In this document: piece by piece, positions 41,083 to 50,118 of the stretch | Layout: every line of letters starts with the position of its first letter | Numbering within the stretch: position 1 is the first letter of the stretch | From: Tabrizicola_A aquatica | Lineage (GTDB): Bacteria; Pseudomonadota; Alphaproteobacteria; Rhodobacterales; Rhodobacteraceae | Direction: 5' to 3' (one strand) | NCBI GenBank assembly: GCA_965194375.1 | Contig: CBDAEL010000002.1 | DNA: 64,000 nt | Made by a program: the position numbers and the translations under genes | The notes under the pieces: generated by a model | The model's input: the letters and a program-made list of their open reading frames with translations, nothing else | Told to the model about the DNA's origin: nothing | The model's database searches: none

Positions 41083-42012
41083 ATGACGCCGACCAAAAAA
41101 CCGATTGTCGTTCTTGGTATTTTCGTCGCCGACACCGCCTATCGGGCGGATCGGCAACCGAAGATGGGCGAAACGATCTTGGGTCATTCCTTTGTGCTGG
41201 GGCCCGGCGGGAAAGGGTCAAACCAATCTGTCGCCGCCGCCATGGCCGGCGGGGACGTGCATATCATCACCCGTCTGGGCAATGATGCCTTTGCCGACAT
41301 TGCGCGCGCCACATGGGCCAAGGCGGGCGTCAAGCCCGAGGTTAAGGTTGATGCTGAAAGCTACACCGGTGCCGCCTATATCTTTATCGAACAGTCCACT
41401 GGAAACAACGCCATCATCGTGGCCGCTGGTGCAGCTGGCCGGGTCTCGACCGAGGATGTTGAGGCGAAGGCCGATCTCATCGAATCCGCCGCGATTTTTG
41501 TGACCCAGCTCGAGCAGCCCATTGCGGCCACGCTGCGCGGCTTGCAGATTGCCCGCGCGGCGGGTGTGACCACAATCCTCAACCCCGCCCCAGCGGCTAC
41601 GCTTCCCGATAGCATGCTGGCACTGTGCGACTTCCTGACGCCCAACGAATCCGAGGCCGAGGCTCTGACCGGCCTGCCCGTGACCTCGGTCGACGAGGCC
41701 CGGATCGCCGCCGCTGCGTTGCTGGCCAAAGGGGTTGGCGCGGTGATCATCACATTAGGCGAAAACGGCGCACTCTACCACGACGCCACCCAATCGGTGC
41801 ATGTGCCAGTTATCTCGGCCGGTGCTGTGGTGGAAACCACCGGTGCAGGCGATGCCTTCAACGGCGGCTTTGCCGTTGCCCTATCTGAAGGGCGCAACGT
41901 GATCGACGCCGTGCGCTTTGGCTGCGCCACGGCCGGCATCTCGGTCACCCGCCCCGGCACAGCCCCAGCCATGCCAAGCCGCAACGAGATCGACGCGCTT
42001 CTGGCGCGATGA
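41083..42012 (+). CDS. PfkB-family sugar kinase (ribokinase-like) 2
   Basis: 309 residues. GPGGKGSNQSVAAAMAGGDV near the N-terminus, FLTPNESEAEALTG in the middle and VVETTGAGDAFNGGFAVAL with the catalytic Asp. Closer to true ribokinases than the gene at 24547, but the sugar cannot be told. ATG three bases after fucU2. Confidence 0.88.
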   Translation: MTPTKKPIVVLGIFVADTAYRADRQPKMGETILGHSFVLGPGGKGSNQSVAAAMAGGDVHIITRLGNDAFADIARATWAKAGVKPEVKVDAESYTGAAYIFIEQSTGNNAIIVAAGAAGRVSTEDVEAKADLIESAAIFVTQLEQPIAATLRGLQIARAAGVTTILNPAPAATLPDSMLALCDFLTPNESEAEALTGLPVTSVDEARIAAAALLAKGVGAVIITLGENGALYHDATQSVHVPVISAGAVVETTGAGDAFNGGFAVALSEGRNVIDAVRFGCATAGISVTRPGTAPAMPSRNEIDALLAR

Positions 42013-42485
42013 ACCGCGAAAGGCATGACTGGCGCGGGCCACGAAGGCCCCTCTTGACCAAGTCCGTCAACAGCGCGTTCCTACGTTGTCCGCCGGATAC
42101 AAAGCCGCTTTTGGTTCTCGACGCAGACTTAAAGATTAGGCAGACCCAAATCCCGCTTAGCTCGACTGTATTGGAGTCCATATCGCCCCCTCAAGCGATA
42201 CGTGCAATTTGGTGTCTTCTTGATGCTGTGTTGGGACACTACCGACTCGCATGCAAAAACCTGTAGTGTTGCTGCGGACTTTAGCAGTTAACGACGGTTG
42301 TGAAGGCAAAATCGGTTCAAGCCCTACCCCGGAGATTGCGGCCCAATTGCCCTGTAGATACATGGCCATGAGCCCTTTGCCGGCGCAATCGCTCATCTCG
42401 TAAATCGGCGGTATTCGACGCCGTCGGCGCATCCTGAAGCGTGCTTTCCACAAAGACAGCACGGCTGGGTTAAAGTCTAAGTCAA
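42013..42485. other. Intergenic region after kinase 2
   Basis: About 470 bp, lower in GC than its flanks. GGGCC-ACGAA-GGCCC at 42036-42050 could be a weak stop for the kinase transcript. No gene, RNA or IS sequence was recognised in the rest. Confidence 0.45.
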
Positions 42486-43070
42486 TCAATCGTTGTCAGA
42501 GGTCGCGGACCCGGCGTTCCTGCGAGAGACGTCGGAGGGCGGCACCGTCGTGCGCAGGGCGAGACCTTCAAGGCAGTCTACCAAAGAAGATGACAGATAT
42601 GCCCGCGAGGTGGTGCGGAGCGGTGCATCCATGGTAATCTGCCAGTTACAGGCGCGATCCGACCATGAAGGGCCGAACGCCACTGGACCGTCTTGATCGA
42701 CACGAACGACTGTTCCGAGAGTGTCCGTGATCGCCACAGTGCCACGGCGCGTCGCAATCAGGTGCAAGAACGGAAGAATGTAACCCGGAGCCGCAATTTG
42801 ATCCGGCACCGCCTCTGGCTTCAAATCACCAGCGTCGTTGGCCAATCTGTCAGCCAGACCGGCCCCAAATTCGATGGGTCCGGGTTGACCTTCGACCGCA
42901 GCAGCCAGCCATATCGCGGCCCATTCCCCAGCGGGCAGGGACCGGCGCGCCAGCCACTCGGCCGCCCAACCCGCCTCCTCAGCCAGTCCCCACGCAAGAC
43001 CTGCCCCGCGCGCTGACTTGGTCACAAGGCTGCGCAGTTCGGAATGGGCCATCTCAACGCTGTGATCCAT
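42486..43070 (-). CDS. DUF3726-like protein
   Basis: 194 residues beginning MDHSVEMAHSELRSLVTKSARGAGLAWGLAEEAGWAAEWLA, which fits the DUF3726 pattern as I remember it. No signal peptide or membrane span. Function of the family is unknown. TGATG overlap with the preceding 554-residue protein gene shows coupled translation. Last gene of the minus-strand operon. Confidence 0.75.
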   Translation of the reverse strand: MDHSVEMAHSELRSLVTKSARGAGLAWGLAEEAGWAAEWLARRSLPAGEWAAIWLAAAVEGQPGPIEFGAGLADRLANDAGDLKPEAVPDQIAAPGYILPFLHLIATRRGTVAITDTLGTVVRVDQDGPVAFGPSWSDRACNWQITMDAPLRTTSRAYLSSSLVDCLEGLALRTTVPPSDVSRRNAGSATSDND

Positions 43071-44734
43071 CAGCCCGCCAATTCGTCCGGGAATGGCTGG
43101 CCCTGAAACAGGCTGATCCGGACCCAGAGGTCAGACCGGGGGTCAAATCGGGTGGCGCCGAAAAAAGCGAGTTTGCAGCGCAGGATGTCGATCGGCAGCA
43201 TGCCCTCGCCCAGCACATTGTCGCGAATTTCGGCATAGGGCAGGCCGCGCACCATCAGGACACGGCGCACCGTGTGACGATGCTCGGGATGGCGCAGCAG
43301 AAAGGCGGCCAGAGTGCCGTCCTCTGGCCATGCCTTAAGCGCGGCCGCGAGATCGGCCATGGCGCACGCAATGCCAAGCGGTTGCTCGCGCTCTTGTCCT
43401 GCTTCGTCGTGGCGGTTGCCAAGCCGGGGCTCCAGCTTTTCTTCGGACACATACCAAAACCGCGCGACCTGAGACGGATCCGCGAAATCAAACCTGTTGA
43501 TCCACGCATAGTCGCGGTTAACGATTTCGCGCAGACGCGCCACGGGCAGGCTGCCGTCGATATCAAAGCCCGTGCTTTCGTCGGCGTGCAACATGTTTGC
43601 CAAGTCGTCGACAACAGCGCCATGCGGTTCCAAAAGCAGCGATAGCAGGCATTCCTGCCCCTCTTCCGACAGAGCCCCTTCGCCCCAGCGCCAAAGCGCG
43701 TCCCAAGGCTGGGGTGCGGCGCGATCCCATCCATTCGCCACATAGACTGCCAAGCGGGACAGGTCAGACCGCAACGACGCCAGCTTTTCCACCTGAACAG
43801 GATGCTCGCTGTGCCAAAGCTTTGCGTTCCCCTCCGCATCGGCCAGCGCGCGCAGGAACGTGTTGAGCGCGTCAGGTTCGACCACGGGCAAAGCCCGAAC
43901 CCGCGCAAGCGCCGTCTCGCGCACGGTCATCCAGCTGTTGAGCAAGCGCGGATGGCGGACGAGGAAGGGCGCCATTCCAAGCCCCGTGGAGTTGCCCACG
44001 CCAAGCCTGCGCCGCAGATCTTTGTCCAGCGGCACGGCCTTTGCCCCGCCCTTCACCCGCGCCATGTGTTCGGCGATATCCACCGTGAAGGCGCGGGTCA
44101 GCCAGACCGACAACATCTCGGCTTGAAACGGGGCCTGCAATTCGGGACGATCCGCAATGTCGTCGCGATCCACCGCACCAAACTTGCCCGATCCATAAAC
44201 AGCGGTCGTGCGCATGAGATAGCCAACGGCGTCGATCTCGGCCAGATCAGGCTGCAACCCCTGCGCCAGACGGTCCACAACGTGGGAGAACAGCCGGACG
44301 GACCGGTTGACGCGGCTCAGCGCCAGTTCCTTCACGCTGATCCGTCCTGCCTCTTGGTACGGGACATTGGCAGCCAGCCGATCCAGATCGGCAGCCGAAG
44401 GTTCCCCATCCACCAAGGCAAATGTGGCGTCCCATGCCGTGGCGATCACGCGGTCCGAGCGCATCTCATCGGGAAGGTCATGGGCAAAGGCGACAAGGCA
44501 ATAGGTCCGCAAAGGCCCCCGCGCCCGATAAACGGCACGGCCCACGCCTCGGTCGTCCACCTCCCACAGCGGCCGATCAAAGCGCCAGCCTTCGGTTTGC
44601 AGCCGACGCAGAAGCACCCGCAGGAAGGACAGGCGCATTGGATGGGCCGATCCCATCCGCGACAGGCGCATAACGACGTCCGGGTCGCGGGGCGCGATGT
44701 CGCTGGAGAAATCTTGCCGTTCCGCGATTGTCAT
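43070..44734 (-). CDS. Conserved protein of unknown function (554 residues)
   Basis: Starts MTIAERQDFSSDIAPRDPDVVMRL; ATGA overlap with the dipeptidase-like gene fixes the start at 44734. Tryptophan- and arginine-rich, soluble by composition, no signal peptide. Recurrent elements include VWLTRAFTVDIAEHMARVKGG, STGLGMAPFLVRHPRLLNSW and DYAWINRFDFADPSQVARFW. I do not recognise a catalytic motif. It is flanked on both sides by overlapped partners, so a shared pathway or complex is likely. Confidence 0.8.
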   Translation of the reverse strand: MTIAERQDFSSDIAPRDPDVVMRLSRMGSAHPMRLSFLRVLLRRLQTEGWRFDRPLWEVDDRGVGRAVYRARGPLRTYCLVAFAHDLPDEMRSDRVIATAWDATFALVDGEPSAADLDRLAANVPYQEAGRISVKELALSRVNRSVRLFSHVVDRLAQGLQPDLAEIDAVGYLMRTTAVYGSGKFGAVDRDDIADRPELQAPFQAEMLSVWLTRAFTVDIAEHMARVKGGAKAVPLDKDLRRRLGVGNSTGLGMAPFLVRHPRLLNSWMTVRETALARVRALPVVEPDALNTFLRALADAEGNAKLWHSEHPVQVEKLASLRSDLSRLAVYVANGWDRAAPQPWDALWRWGEGALSEEGQECLLSLLLEPHGAVVDDLANMLHADESTGFDIDGSLPVARLREIVNRDYAWINRFDFADPSQVARFWYVSEEKLEPRLGNRHDEAGQEREQPLGIACAMADLAAALKAWPEDGTLAAFLLRHPEHRHTVRRVLMVRGLPYAEIRDNVLGEGMLPIDILRCKLAFFGATRFDPRSDLWVRISLFQGQPFPDELAG

Positions 44735-45741
44735 TCCGCCGTCCCCGTCGCGCTTGCGACATGCCCCGCGCCACTGAACGACGCCGCAAAGAACCGCGCC
44801 CAATTGCCACCCATGATCGCCTCCACATCTGCCGCTGAGAATCCAACGGCACTCAGTCCCCTAGAGATATTACAAAAATCACGGTTGTCACGGAACCATA
44901 CAGGCATGGCAGGAAACCCAGCGGCGTCCTTACTGCCTTCGCCATACTCAACAGCCTTAGTCCAGCGGCCCATCCGCATCCATTCGACGACGCTGTCAGG
45001 CTGATCTTGGCAAAGATCCGTTCCTATGCCCAGAAAATGCGTCCCAAAGCGCTCTGCCGTCCGCGCAATCATGGTGCAAAAATCCTCAAGCGAACAGGCG
45101 CTGCCGCCGTTCAGATGGTGCGGATAAAGCGAGAAACCCAGCATCCCCCCCGTCTGCGCCAGCGCACTGATCACCGTGTCAGACTTGTTGCGCCGGGCAG
45201 GATGCCAGAAGGTCGGGTTGGCGTGGGTGATGGTGATGGGGCGGCTCGAATGCTCGACCGCCGCCAGCGTCGAGCGCTCCGCGGAATGGCTCATGTCCAC
45301 CACCATGCCCACGCGGTTCATCTCGGTCACCACTTCACGCCCCATGCGGGTCAGGCCGGCGTCTTCGGACTCATAACATCCCGTCGCCAAAAGCGACTGG
45401 TTGTTGTAGGTCAGCTGCATGAAGCGCAGCCCAAGGCGATGCAGCACTTCGACCAAACCGATGTCGTCTTCGATGCAAGAGGGGTTCTGCGCACCGAAGA
45501 AAACCGACGTTCGCCCCGTGGCGCGAGCAGTGGCGATATCCTGAGCCGTGAAGCCTTGAAAGATCATCTCGGGCCAGCGTTCAAACCAGCGGTTCCAGTG
45601 TTCGATGTTGGCGACCGTCTCGCGGAAGTTCTCGTGGTAGACCAGTGTCACATGGACGGCATCCACGCCACCAGCACGGATCTGGCGGAAGATCTTCTCG
45701 GACCAGTTCGAGTATTGCAGCCCGTCGATCAGATAGCTCAT
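44731..45741 (-). CDS. M19 (renal dipeptidase)-like protein lacking N-terminal metal motif
   Basis: 336 residues. The M19 core is evident: FMQLTYNNQSLLATGCYE, VVDMSHSAERSTLAAVEHSSRPITITHANP and FLGIGTDLCQD. The family's N-terminal HxD zinc motif (DGHND) is replaced by IDGLQYSNW, so at least one metal ligand pair is missing. Peptidase activity is doubtful; another amidohydrolase-type reaction is possible. ATGA overlaps at both ends tie it to the aldehyde dehydrogenase and to the 554-residue protein. Confidence 0.82.
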   Translation of the reverse strand: MSYLIDGLQYSNWSEKIFRQIRAGGVDAVHVTLVYHENFRETVANIEHWNRWFERWPEMIFQGFTAQDIATARATGRTSVFFGAQNPSCIEDDIGLVEVLHRLGLRFMQLTYNNQSLLATGCYESEDAGLTRMGREVVTEMNRVGMVVDMSHSAERSTLAAVEHSSRPITITHANPTFWHPARRNKSDTVISALAQTGGMLGFSLYPHHLNGGSACSLEDFCTMIARTAERFGTHFLGIGTDLCQDQPDSVVEWMRMGRWTKAVEYGEGSKDAAGFPAMPVWFRDNRDFCNISRGLSAVGFSAADVEAIMGGNWARFFAASFSGAGHVASATGTAE

Positions 45742-47189
45742 TCTGGCACCCCCGCAGCCATGTAGGCGGTCTTGACCGTCGTGAAGAACTCGGCGGCATA
45801 GCTTCCTTGCTCGCGCGGGCCAAAGGACGAAAGGCCCCGTCCGCCAAACGGAACATGGTAATCCGTTCCCGCCGTGGGCAGGTTTACCATGACGCAGCCT
45901 GCCCGCATGTTGGCACGGAAATGTGCGGCACGGGCAAGGCTGCGGGTCATGATGCCGGCCGTCAGGCCAAAAGGCGTGTCGTTGGCAACGGCCAGAGCCT
46001 CGGAATAGCTGTCGACGGGGATGATGCAGGTGATGGGGGCGAACATTTCCTCGCGGTTCATCGCCATATCATTGCGCGTTCCGGCAAAGATGGCCGGGGC
46101 CATATAGTGCCCCTGTGTCGGCCGCTCGAGCCGCTGCCCACCTGTCAGCAACTCGGCCCCGTCAGTCCGGCCCCGTTCGACCCAAGTCAGGTTCGCCGCC
46201 AACTGGGCCTCGCTGACCACCGGCCCAATCTGCGTACCCTCCGCAAGGGCATGCCCGACGCGCAGCGCCTCAGCCGCCTGCACCAGCCGCTCGGTGAACT
46301 CCCCCAGCACCTTGCGATGCACGATCAGACGCGAGGCGGCGGTGCATTTCTGACCGGTACCGCCAAAGGCGGCGTTGCAGGCATGGGCAACCGCAAGGTC
46401 CATGTCGCAATCATCCATGATGAGCATGGGGTTCTTTGACCCCATCTCCATTTGCAATTTCGCACGGTTCGCCAGCACCCGCGCGGCAATGCCCTGCCCG
46501 ACCTCGACCGACCCGGTGAAGCTGACTGCCGCCACGTCAGAATGACCGACAAGCCTGTCGCCCACGGACCGCCCAGCGCCCATCACCATGTTGAAAGCGC
46601 CCACAGGCAGCCCCGCCCCCGCGATCACCTGCGCCAAAGCCACGGCCGAGGCAGGGGTCAGGTTCGCGGGCTTCCACACCACCGCATTGCCATAGGCCAG
46701 CGCAGGCGCGATCTTCCAAGCCGGCGTCGCCACCGGAAAATTCCATGGCGTCACAATGGCGACAACCCCAACGGGTTCCCGCCGGACTTCGATTTCGACA
46801 CCCGGGCGGACGCTTTCTGCCTGGTCCCCCTGGCAGCGCAGCGCCTCGCCCGCAAACCATGTAAAGAACTGGCCTGCGCGGTAGACCTCGCCCTTCCCCT
46901 CGGCCAAGGGCTTGCCTTCCTCGCGCGACAGGAGGGCGCCGATTTCGGCCGATCGCGCCATCAACTCCGTTCCGATCTGCATCAAGGCGTCATGCCGCCG
47001 CTGGATACCTGCGGCCCACCATTTGGGCTGCGCTTCCCGCGCGGCGGCGATGGCGCGGTCTAGATCGGCAGCCGACCCTTGGGCGAAATGCCCAATCACA
47101 TCGGTCAGGTCAGAAGGGTTGCGGTTCTCGATAGAGTCTTCGCCCTTGCACCATTCGCCAGCAATGAAGTTGCGTGTTTCCATGTCCAT
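45738..47189 (-). CDS. NAD(P)-dependent aldehyde dehydrogenase
   Basis: 483 residues. Cofactor and catalytic motifs: VTPWNFPVATPAWKIAPALA, FTGSVEVGQ, catalytic Glu in QMEMGSKNPML and catalytic Cys in GGTGQKCTAASRL. It resembles 2-oxoglutarate-semialdehyde dehydrogenases, but the substrate is inferred only. ATG at 47189 has AAGGATC upstream; the longer frame is not homologous. Confidence 0.92.
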   Translation of the reverse strand: MDMETRNFIAGEWCKGEDSIENRNPSDLTDVIGHFAQGSAADLDRAIAAAREAQPKWWAAGIQRRHDALMQIGTELMARSAEIGALLSREEGKPLAEGKGEVYRAGQFFTWFAGEALRCQGDQAESVRPGVEIEVRREPVGVVAIVTPWNFPVATPAWKIAPALAYGNAVVWKPANLTPASAVALAQVIAGAGLPVGAFNMVMGAGRSVGDRLVGHSDVAAVSFTGSVEVGQGIAARVLANRAKLQMEMGSKNPMLIMDDCDMDLAVAHACNAAFGGTGQKCTAASRLIVHRKVLGEFTERLVQAAEALRVGHALAEGTQIGPVVSEAQLAANLTWVERGRTDGAELLTGGQRLERPTQGHYMAPAIFAGTRNDMAMNREEMFAPITCIIPVDSYSEALAVANDTPFGLTAGIMTRSLARAAHFRANMRAGCVMVNLPTAGTDYHVPFGGRGLSSFGPREQGSYAAEFFTTVKTAYMAAGVPE

Positions 47190-47217
47190 GATCCTTAAAC
47201 CTTCACTAAGGCGTGCA

Positions 47218-47490
47218 TCACGCTTTGGGTGAACGAGCCCGCCATCGTGCCGTCGCCATGTGGTGTTGCCATGCCTGCGCCCTGTCTGCAAATGCCGCGA
47301 ACGCCCGGAACTCCCGCGTTTCTTCGGCACATTGCGGTCCGGAAGGTGCCGCACTCTTGGCGGGCAGTTCTCGCAATTTGGTCACGAAGCGTGTGCAGGC
47401 AGTGCCACCCTGCAGCGCGGCGGCTTGAGGCTGCGCAGCACGAACAAAGGCCAGGGCTACAAGCGCCGCAAACCTCGTCTTCTGCCTCAT
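47218..47490 (-). CDS. Possible small exported protein
   Basis: 90 residues: MRQKTRFAALVALAFVRAAQ looks like a signal peptide, followed by a short cysteine-containing part (GGTACTRFV, SGPQCAEETREF). GAGGG lies about seven bases before the ATG. It fits the 380-bp space between the LDH2 and aldehyde dehydrogenase genes, on the same strand. Not recognised; it could be non-coding. Confidence 0.4.
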   Translation of the reverse strand: MRQKTRFAALVALAFVRAAQPQAAALQGGTACTRFVTKLRELPAKSAAPSGPQCAEETREFRAFAAFADRAQAWQHHMATARWRARSPKA

Positions 47491-47570
47491 AGGAACCCTC
47501 TGCTTTGGACCGAGCGACGTCAGTCCCCTCGATCTGGTCAAAGTTTCCGGCGCGCGCGCAAACTTCAATT

Positions 47571-48554
47571 TCACCGAAGCCCCAACCGCCGCGCAAGGTC
47601 TGCGTCCAATTCCACACCCTCGACGGACGTCCGCTCCCGCGCTGCCAGTCGCCGCGCCCCCGGCAGCCGAGCTCCGTCCTGTCCCTCAATCGCCTCTGCC
47701 AATGCTGCAAGGCGGGTCGTAAACCCCGGTGCATAAGCCGCCGGATCTATCGCGATGAAGCACTGACCCGTGGCGGGCGGCCCACCCGCCGGACCAGAGA
47801 AGGGGCTCGCGTCACGGCTTGCCACTGCGCCAGAGAGGACCGACGCCAGAACCTCTACCAGCAGGCCAACGCCAAACCCCTTGGCCCCACCCGAAGGCAG
47901 CATCGAACCTTTCAGCGCCGCATCTGGGTCGGTTGTCGGATTCCCCCCTGCGTCAAGCGCCCAACCTTCGGGAATGGATTCTCCCCGCCGTGACCGCAGG
48001 ATGACTTCGGATTTAGCCACCACACTCGCCGACTGATCCAGCACAAACCGCGCCACACCGTGCTCATCAGGGACAGCCAGCGCAAAAGGGTTTGTCCCAA
48101 TGACGGGAAGCTTGGCACCCGCTGGTGCGATGGACGCAGGCGCGTGCGTGAAACAAAGCCCGATCAGCCCGGCCTCGGCCAAGCGTTCGGCGTGATGACC
48201 AAGGATGCCGCAATTGTAGGACCGTCGCAGCGTCATCGCCGCGATGCCAGAACTGCGCGCCGCCTCCACCAGCGTCGGGAAACCAAGATCGATAGCCGGA
48301 TGGGCGAAGCCATGGGCCGCATCAACCACCACCGCTGCCGCACGCGGACGCGACATCTTAGGTTCGGCCTTTCCGTCCACCTTCCCGCAGGCGAGATGTT
48401 CGGCATAGATCGGCAGATACATGAATCCGTGCGATCGGACCCCGTCCCGCTCGGCCAACCGGATCGACCTGGCCACGGGCTTCGCCTGCAGCCGCGTCGC
48501 TCCGGCTTCCATCAGCCGTACTGACGCCAGCGCCTCCACCTCGTCCAGACCCAT
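47571..48554 (-). CDS. LDH2/malate-dehydrogenase family oxidoreductase
   Basis: 327 residues of the Ldh2-type NAD(P) dehydrogenases: ERDGVRSHGFMYLPIYAEHL with catalytic His, RRSYNCGILGHHAERLAEAGLIGLCFTH, GTNPFALAVP, MLPSGGAKGFGVGLLVEVLAS. Members reduce or oxidise malate, sulfolactate, ureidoglycolate or cyclic imino acids (pyrroline-/piperideine-2-carboxylate). With a semialdehyde-type dehydrogenase nearby, an imino-acid or hydroxyproline-like substrate is possible, not proven. Start ATG 48554; the longer frame is spurious. Divergent from the LysR gene. Confidence 0.87.
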   Translation of the reverse strand: MGLDEVEALASVRLMEAGATRLQAKPVARSIRLAERDGVRSHGFMYLPIYAEHLACGKVDGKAEPKMSRPRAAAVVVDAAHGFAHPAIDLGFPTLVEAARSSGIAAMTLRRSYNCGILGHHAERLAEAGLIGLCFTHAPASIAPAGAKLPVIGTNPFALAVPDEHGVARFVLDQSASVVAKSEVILRSRRGESIPEGWALDAGGNPTTDPDAALKGSMLPSGGAKGFGVGLLVEVLASVLSGAVASRDASPFSGPAGGPPATGQCFIAIDPAAYAPGFTTRLAALAEAIEGQDGARLPGARRLAARERTSVEGVELDADLARRLGLR

Positions 48555-48655
48555 CCACACAGCTATCGATCCCCCTCGTTGCCCTCGTGCAAGTTCGCGA
48601 TTGTCAGCTTCAATGCAACGCAGTATTTCTGGCTTAGATTTCAGAAAGATTGAAC

Positions 48656-49558
48656 ATGCTCCGCCTTGAAGCCTTACGAGCCTTTGTCGAAGTGGCCGAT
48701 CACGGCAACATAAAAGGCGCCTCTGAACGGCTTTTCCGCACGCCTTCGGCGCTTTCCATGACACTCAAGCAAATCGAGGACCGGCTCGGTTGCCCGTTGT
48801 TCGAGACAGATCGGAAATCGAGCCTCACCGACATGGGCCGCTTCCTCTATGACCAGTCTGTGGCCCTTTTGCGTGATTATGACCGCGCGATGGAGCGGAT
48901 CGCAGCACAGTCCAAAGCGCGCAGCGGCCGTTTGCGCATCGCCTCGGTTCCCTCCGTGGCGACCATGCTGCTTCCGGATTTCTTGCAAGAGTTTATCTCG
49001 ACCCGCCCCGATCTCGACATCGACCTGGTCGATACGGACAGCGCAGACGTCAGGCTACTGGTGGAGACAGGGCAGGTTGACATCGGTATCGCAGGATTTG
49101 CGGGCGACCGACCCGGGATGGCGACCAGACCGATCTTCCGTGACCCGCTCATGTTGGTTTGCCGCACTGACAACCCGCTTGCGGCAAAGGGGCAAATTCT
49201 TGACTGGGATGATCTCGAAGGCGAGGCATTGGTTCTTAACGAAGCCATGCGAAGCTTGGCGTCCGACAGGTTCCAGCAACTCATCCTTAACGCGCGTTAT
49301 GCCGTGCGGAATGTTGCCTCGCTGATCGCTGTGGTCCGGGCTGGGATGGGGGTGACGTTGATGCCCGCGCTGGCAACCGTGAACCTGCCCCCAAATCTCA
49401 CCGTCCGATCTCTGCGGGATCCGGCCTGCATGCGCACTGTAAGTCTTCACTGGCGGCTGGGGCGCGTCCCCAGCCCCATCGCCCAGCGGTTTCTGCAGGA
49501 CTTCACCTTGGCCGCTCAGGAAATGACCAAGAGCTTCGGGCTCGAACCTGTCGTGTGA
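48656..49558 (+). CDS. LysR-family regulator
   Basis: About 300 residues. N-terminal winged helix (LEALRAFVEVADHGNIKGASERLFRTPSALSMTLKQIEDRLGC) and an effector domain (GRLRIASVPSVATMLLPDFL, VGIAGFAGD-like segment, AVVRAGMGVTLMPALA). Divergent from the LDH2 gene, so it probably controls the operon running to 42486. ATG at 48656; a TTG two codons upstream is also in frame. Confidence 0.92.
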   Translation: MLRLEALRAFVEVADHGNIKGASERLFRTPSALSMTLKQIEDRLGCPLFETDRKSSLTDMGRFLYDQSVALLRDYDRAMERIAAQSKARSGRLRIASVPSVATMLLPDFLQEFISTRPDLDIDLVDTDSADVRLLVETGQVDIGIAGFAGDRPGMATRPIFRDPLMLVCRTDNPLAAKGQILDWDDLEGEALVLNEAMRSLASDRFQQLILNARYAVRNVASLIAVVRAGMGVTLMPALATVNLPPNLTVRSLRDPACMRTVSLHWRLGRVPSPIAQRFLQDFTLAAQEMTKSFGLEPVV

Positions 49559-49629
49559 CCGTCGCACCCATGCCCGATCGCAGTGCCTAGGACCATGCAG
49601 CGTGTTTTGTCGCCGATCGTCGGGCAACC

Positions 49630-49941
49630 TTACCGCTTCATGGGTTTTTTGAGCCATGTCTGCTCAGCATTGCGATCGCGAACCGTGGCGTCAACGCTTT
49701 CCAAAACCTCACCCTCGTGATCGACGGCACACCGAAGTCAGTGGGTTACCCCGCTGATGTCTGCAAACACTTCGTCGAAGTGCCCGCGCCATTTCTTGCG
49801 CCTGTACGTTCCAGTCCCCCGCTTTTACGGAAGTTTAGCAGCCAACACCGGACCGAACCGGTGCCACCAGTACCGCGCATTTTCATGGCCGATCCTGATC
49901 CCGCCCTTCTGCAGCAGATCTTCGACATATCGACGCGACAG
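49630..49941 (-). pseudogene. IS6-family transposase remnant
   Basis: Reading the minus strand in one frame gives LSRRYVEDLLQKGGIRIGHE, ARYWWHRFGPVLAAKLP, stop, KRGTG, then KKWRGHFDEVFADISGVTH, stop, LRCAVDHEGEVLESVDATVR and TWLKKPMKR, stop. This is the IS6/IS26-type pattern (RDVEDLLAERG, WHLDEv..I.G...YLWRAVD.EGEVLDvlvq). The protein covers roughly the second quarter of a transposase with in-frame stops and no ends. No inverted repeats were found. The region 49942-50118 beyond it has no gene that I can see. Confidence 0.85.
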
Positions 49942-50118
49942 TGGGGGCCGAGTTTAGCTCTTCGCAGCCAAGCGGAGGGCTCTGAGCGCGTCTAGACGCC
50001 GTGGAAAGCGGGACGATTCACCTTCCTGTACGGTCAACGAGGGGCAAAAGCCGCCTCAAGCGACAGTCCCATGACACCGCCCTCTGGGGGTCCAAAAGCA
50101 AGCTTCGACTGATATCTC

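Noticed and set aside
49717..49995. 92-residue plus-strand frame (IDGTPKSVGYPADV...)
   Set aside because: This type of protein is often annotated, but it is the reverse strand of the IS6 transposase remnant.
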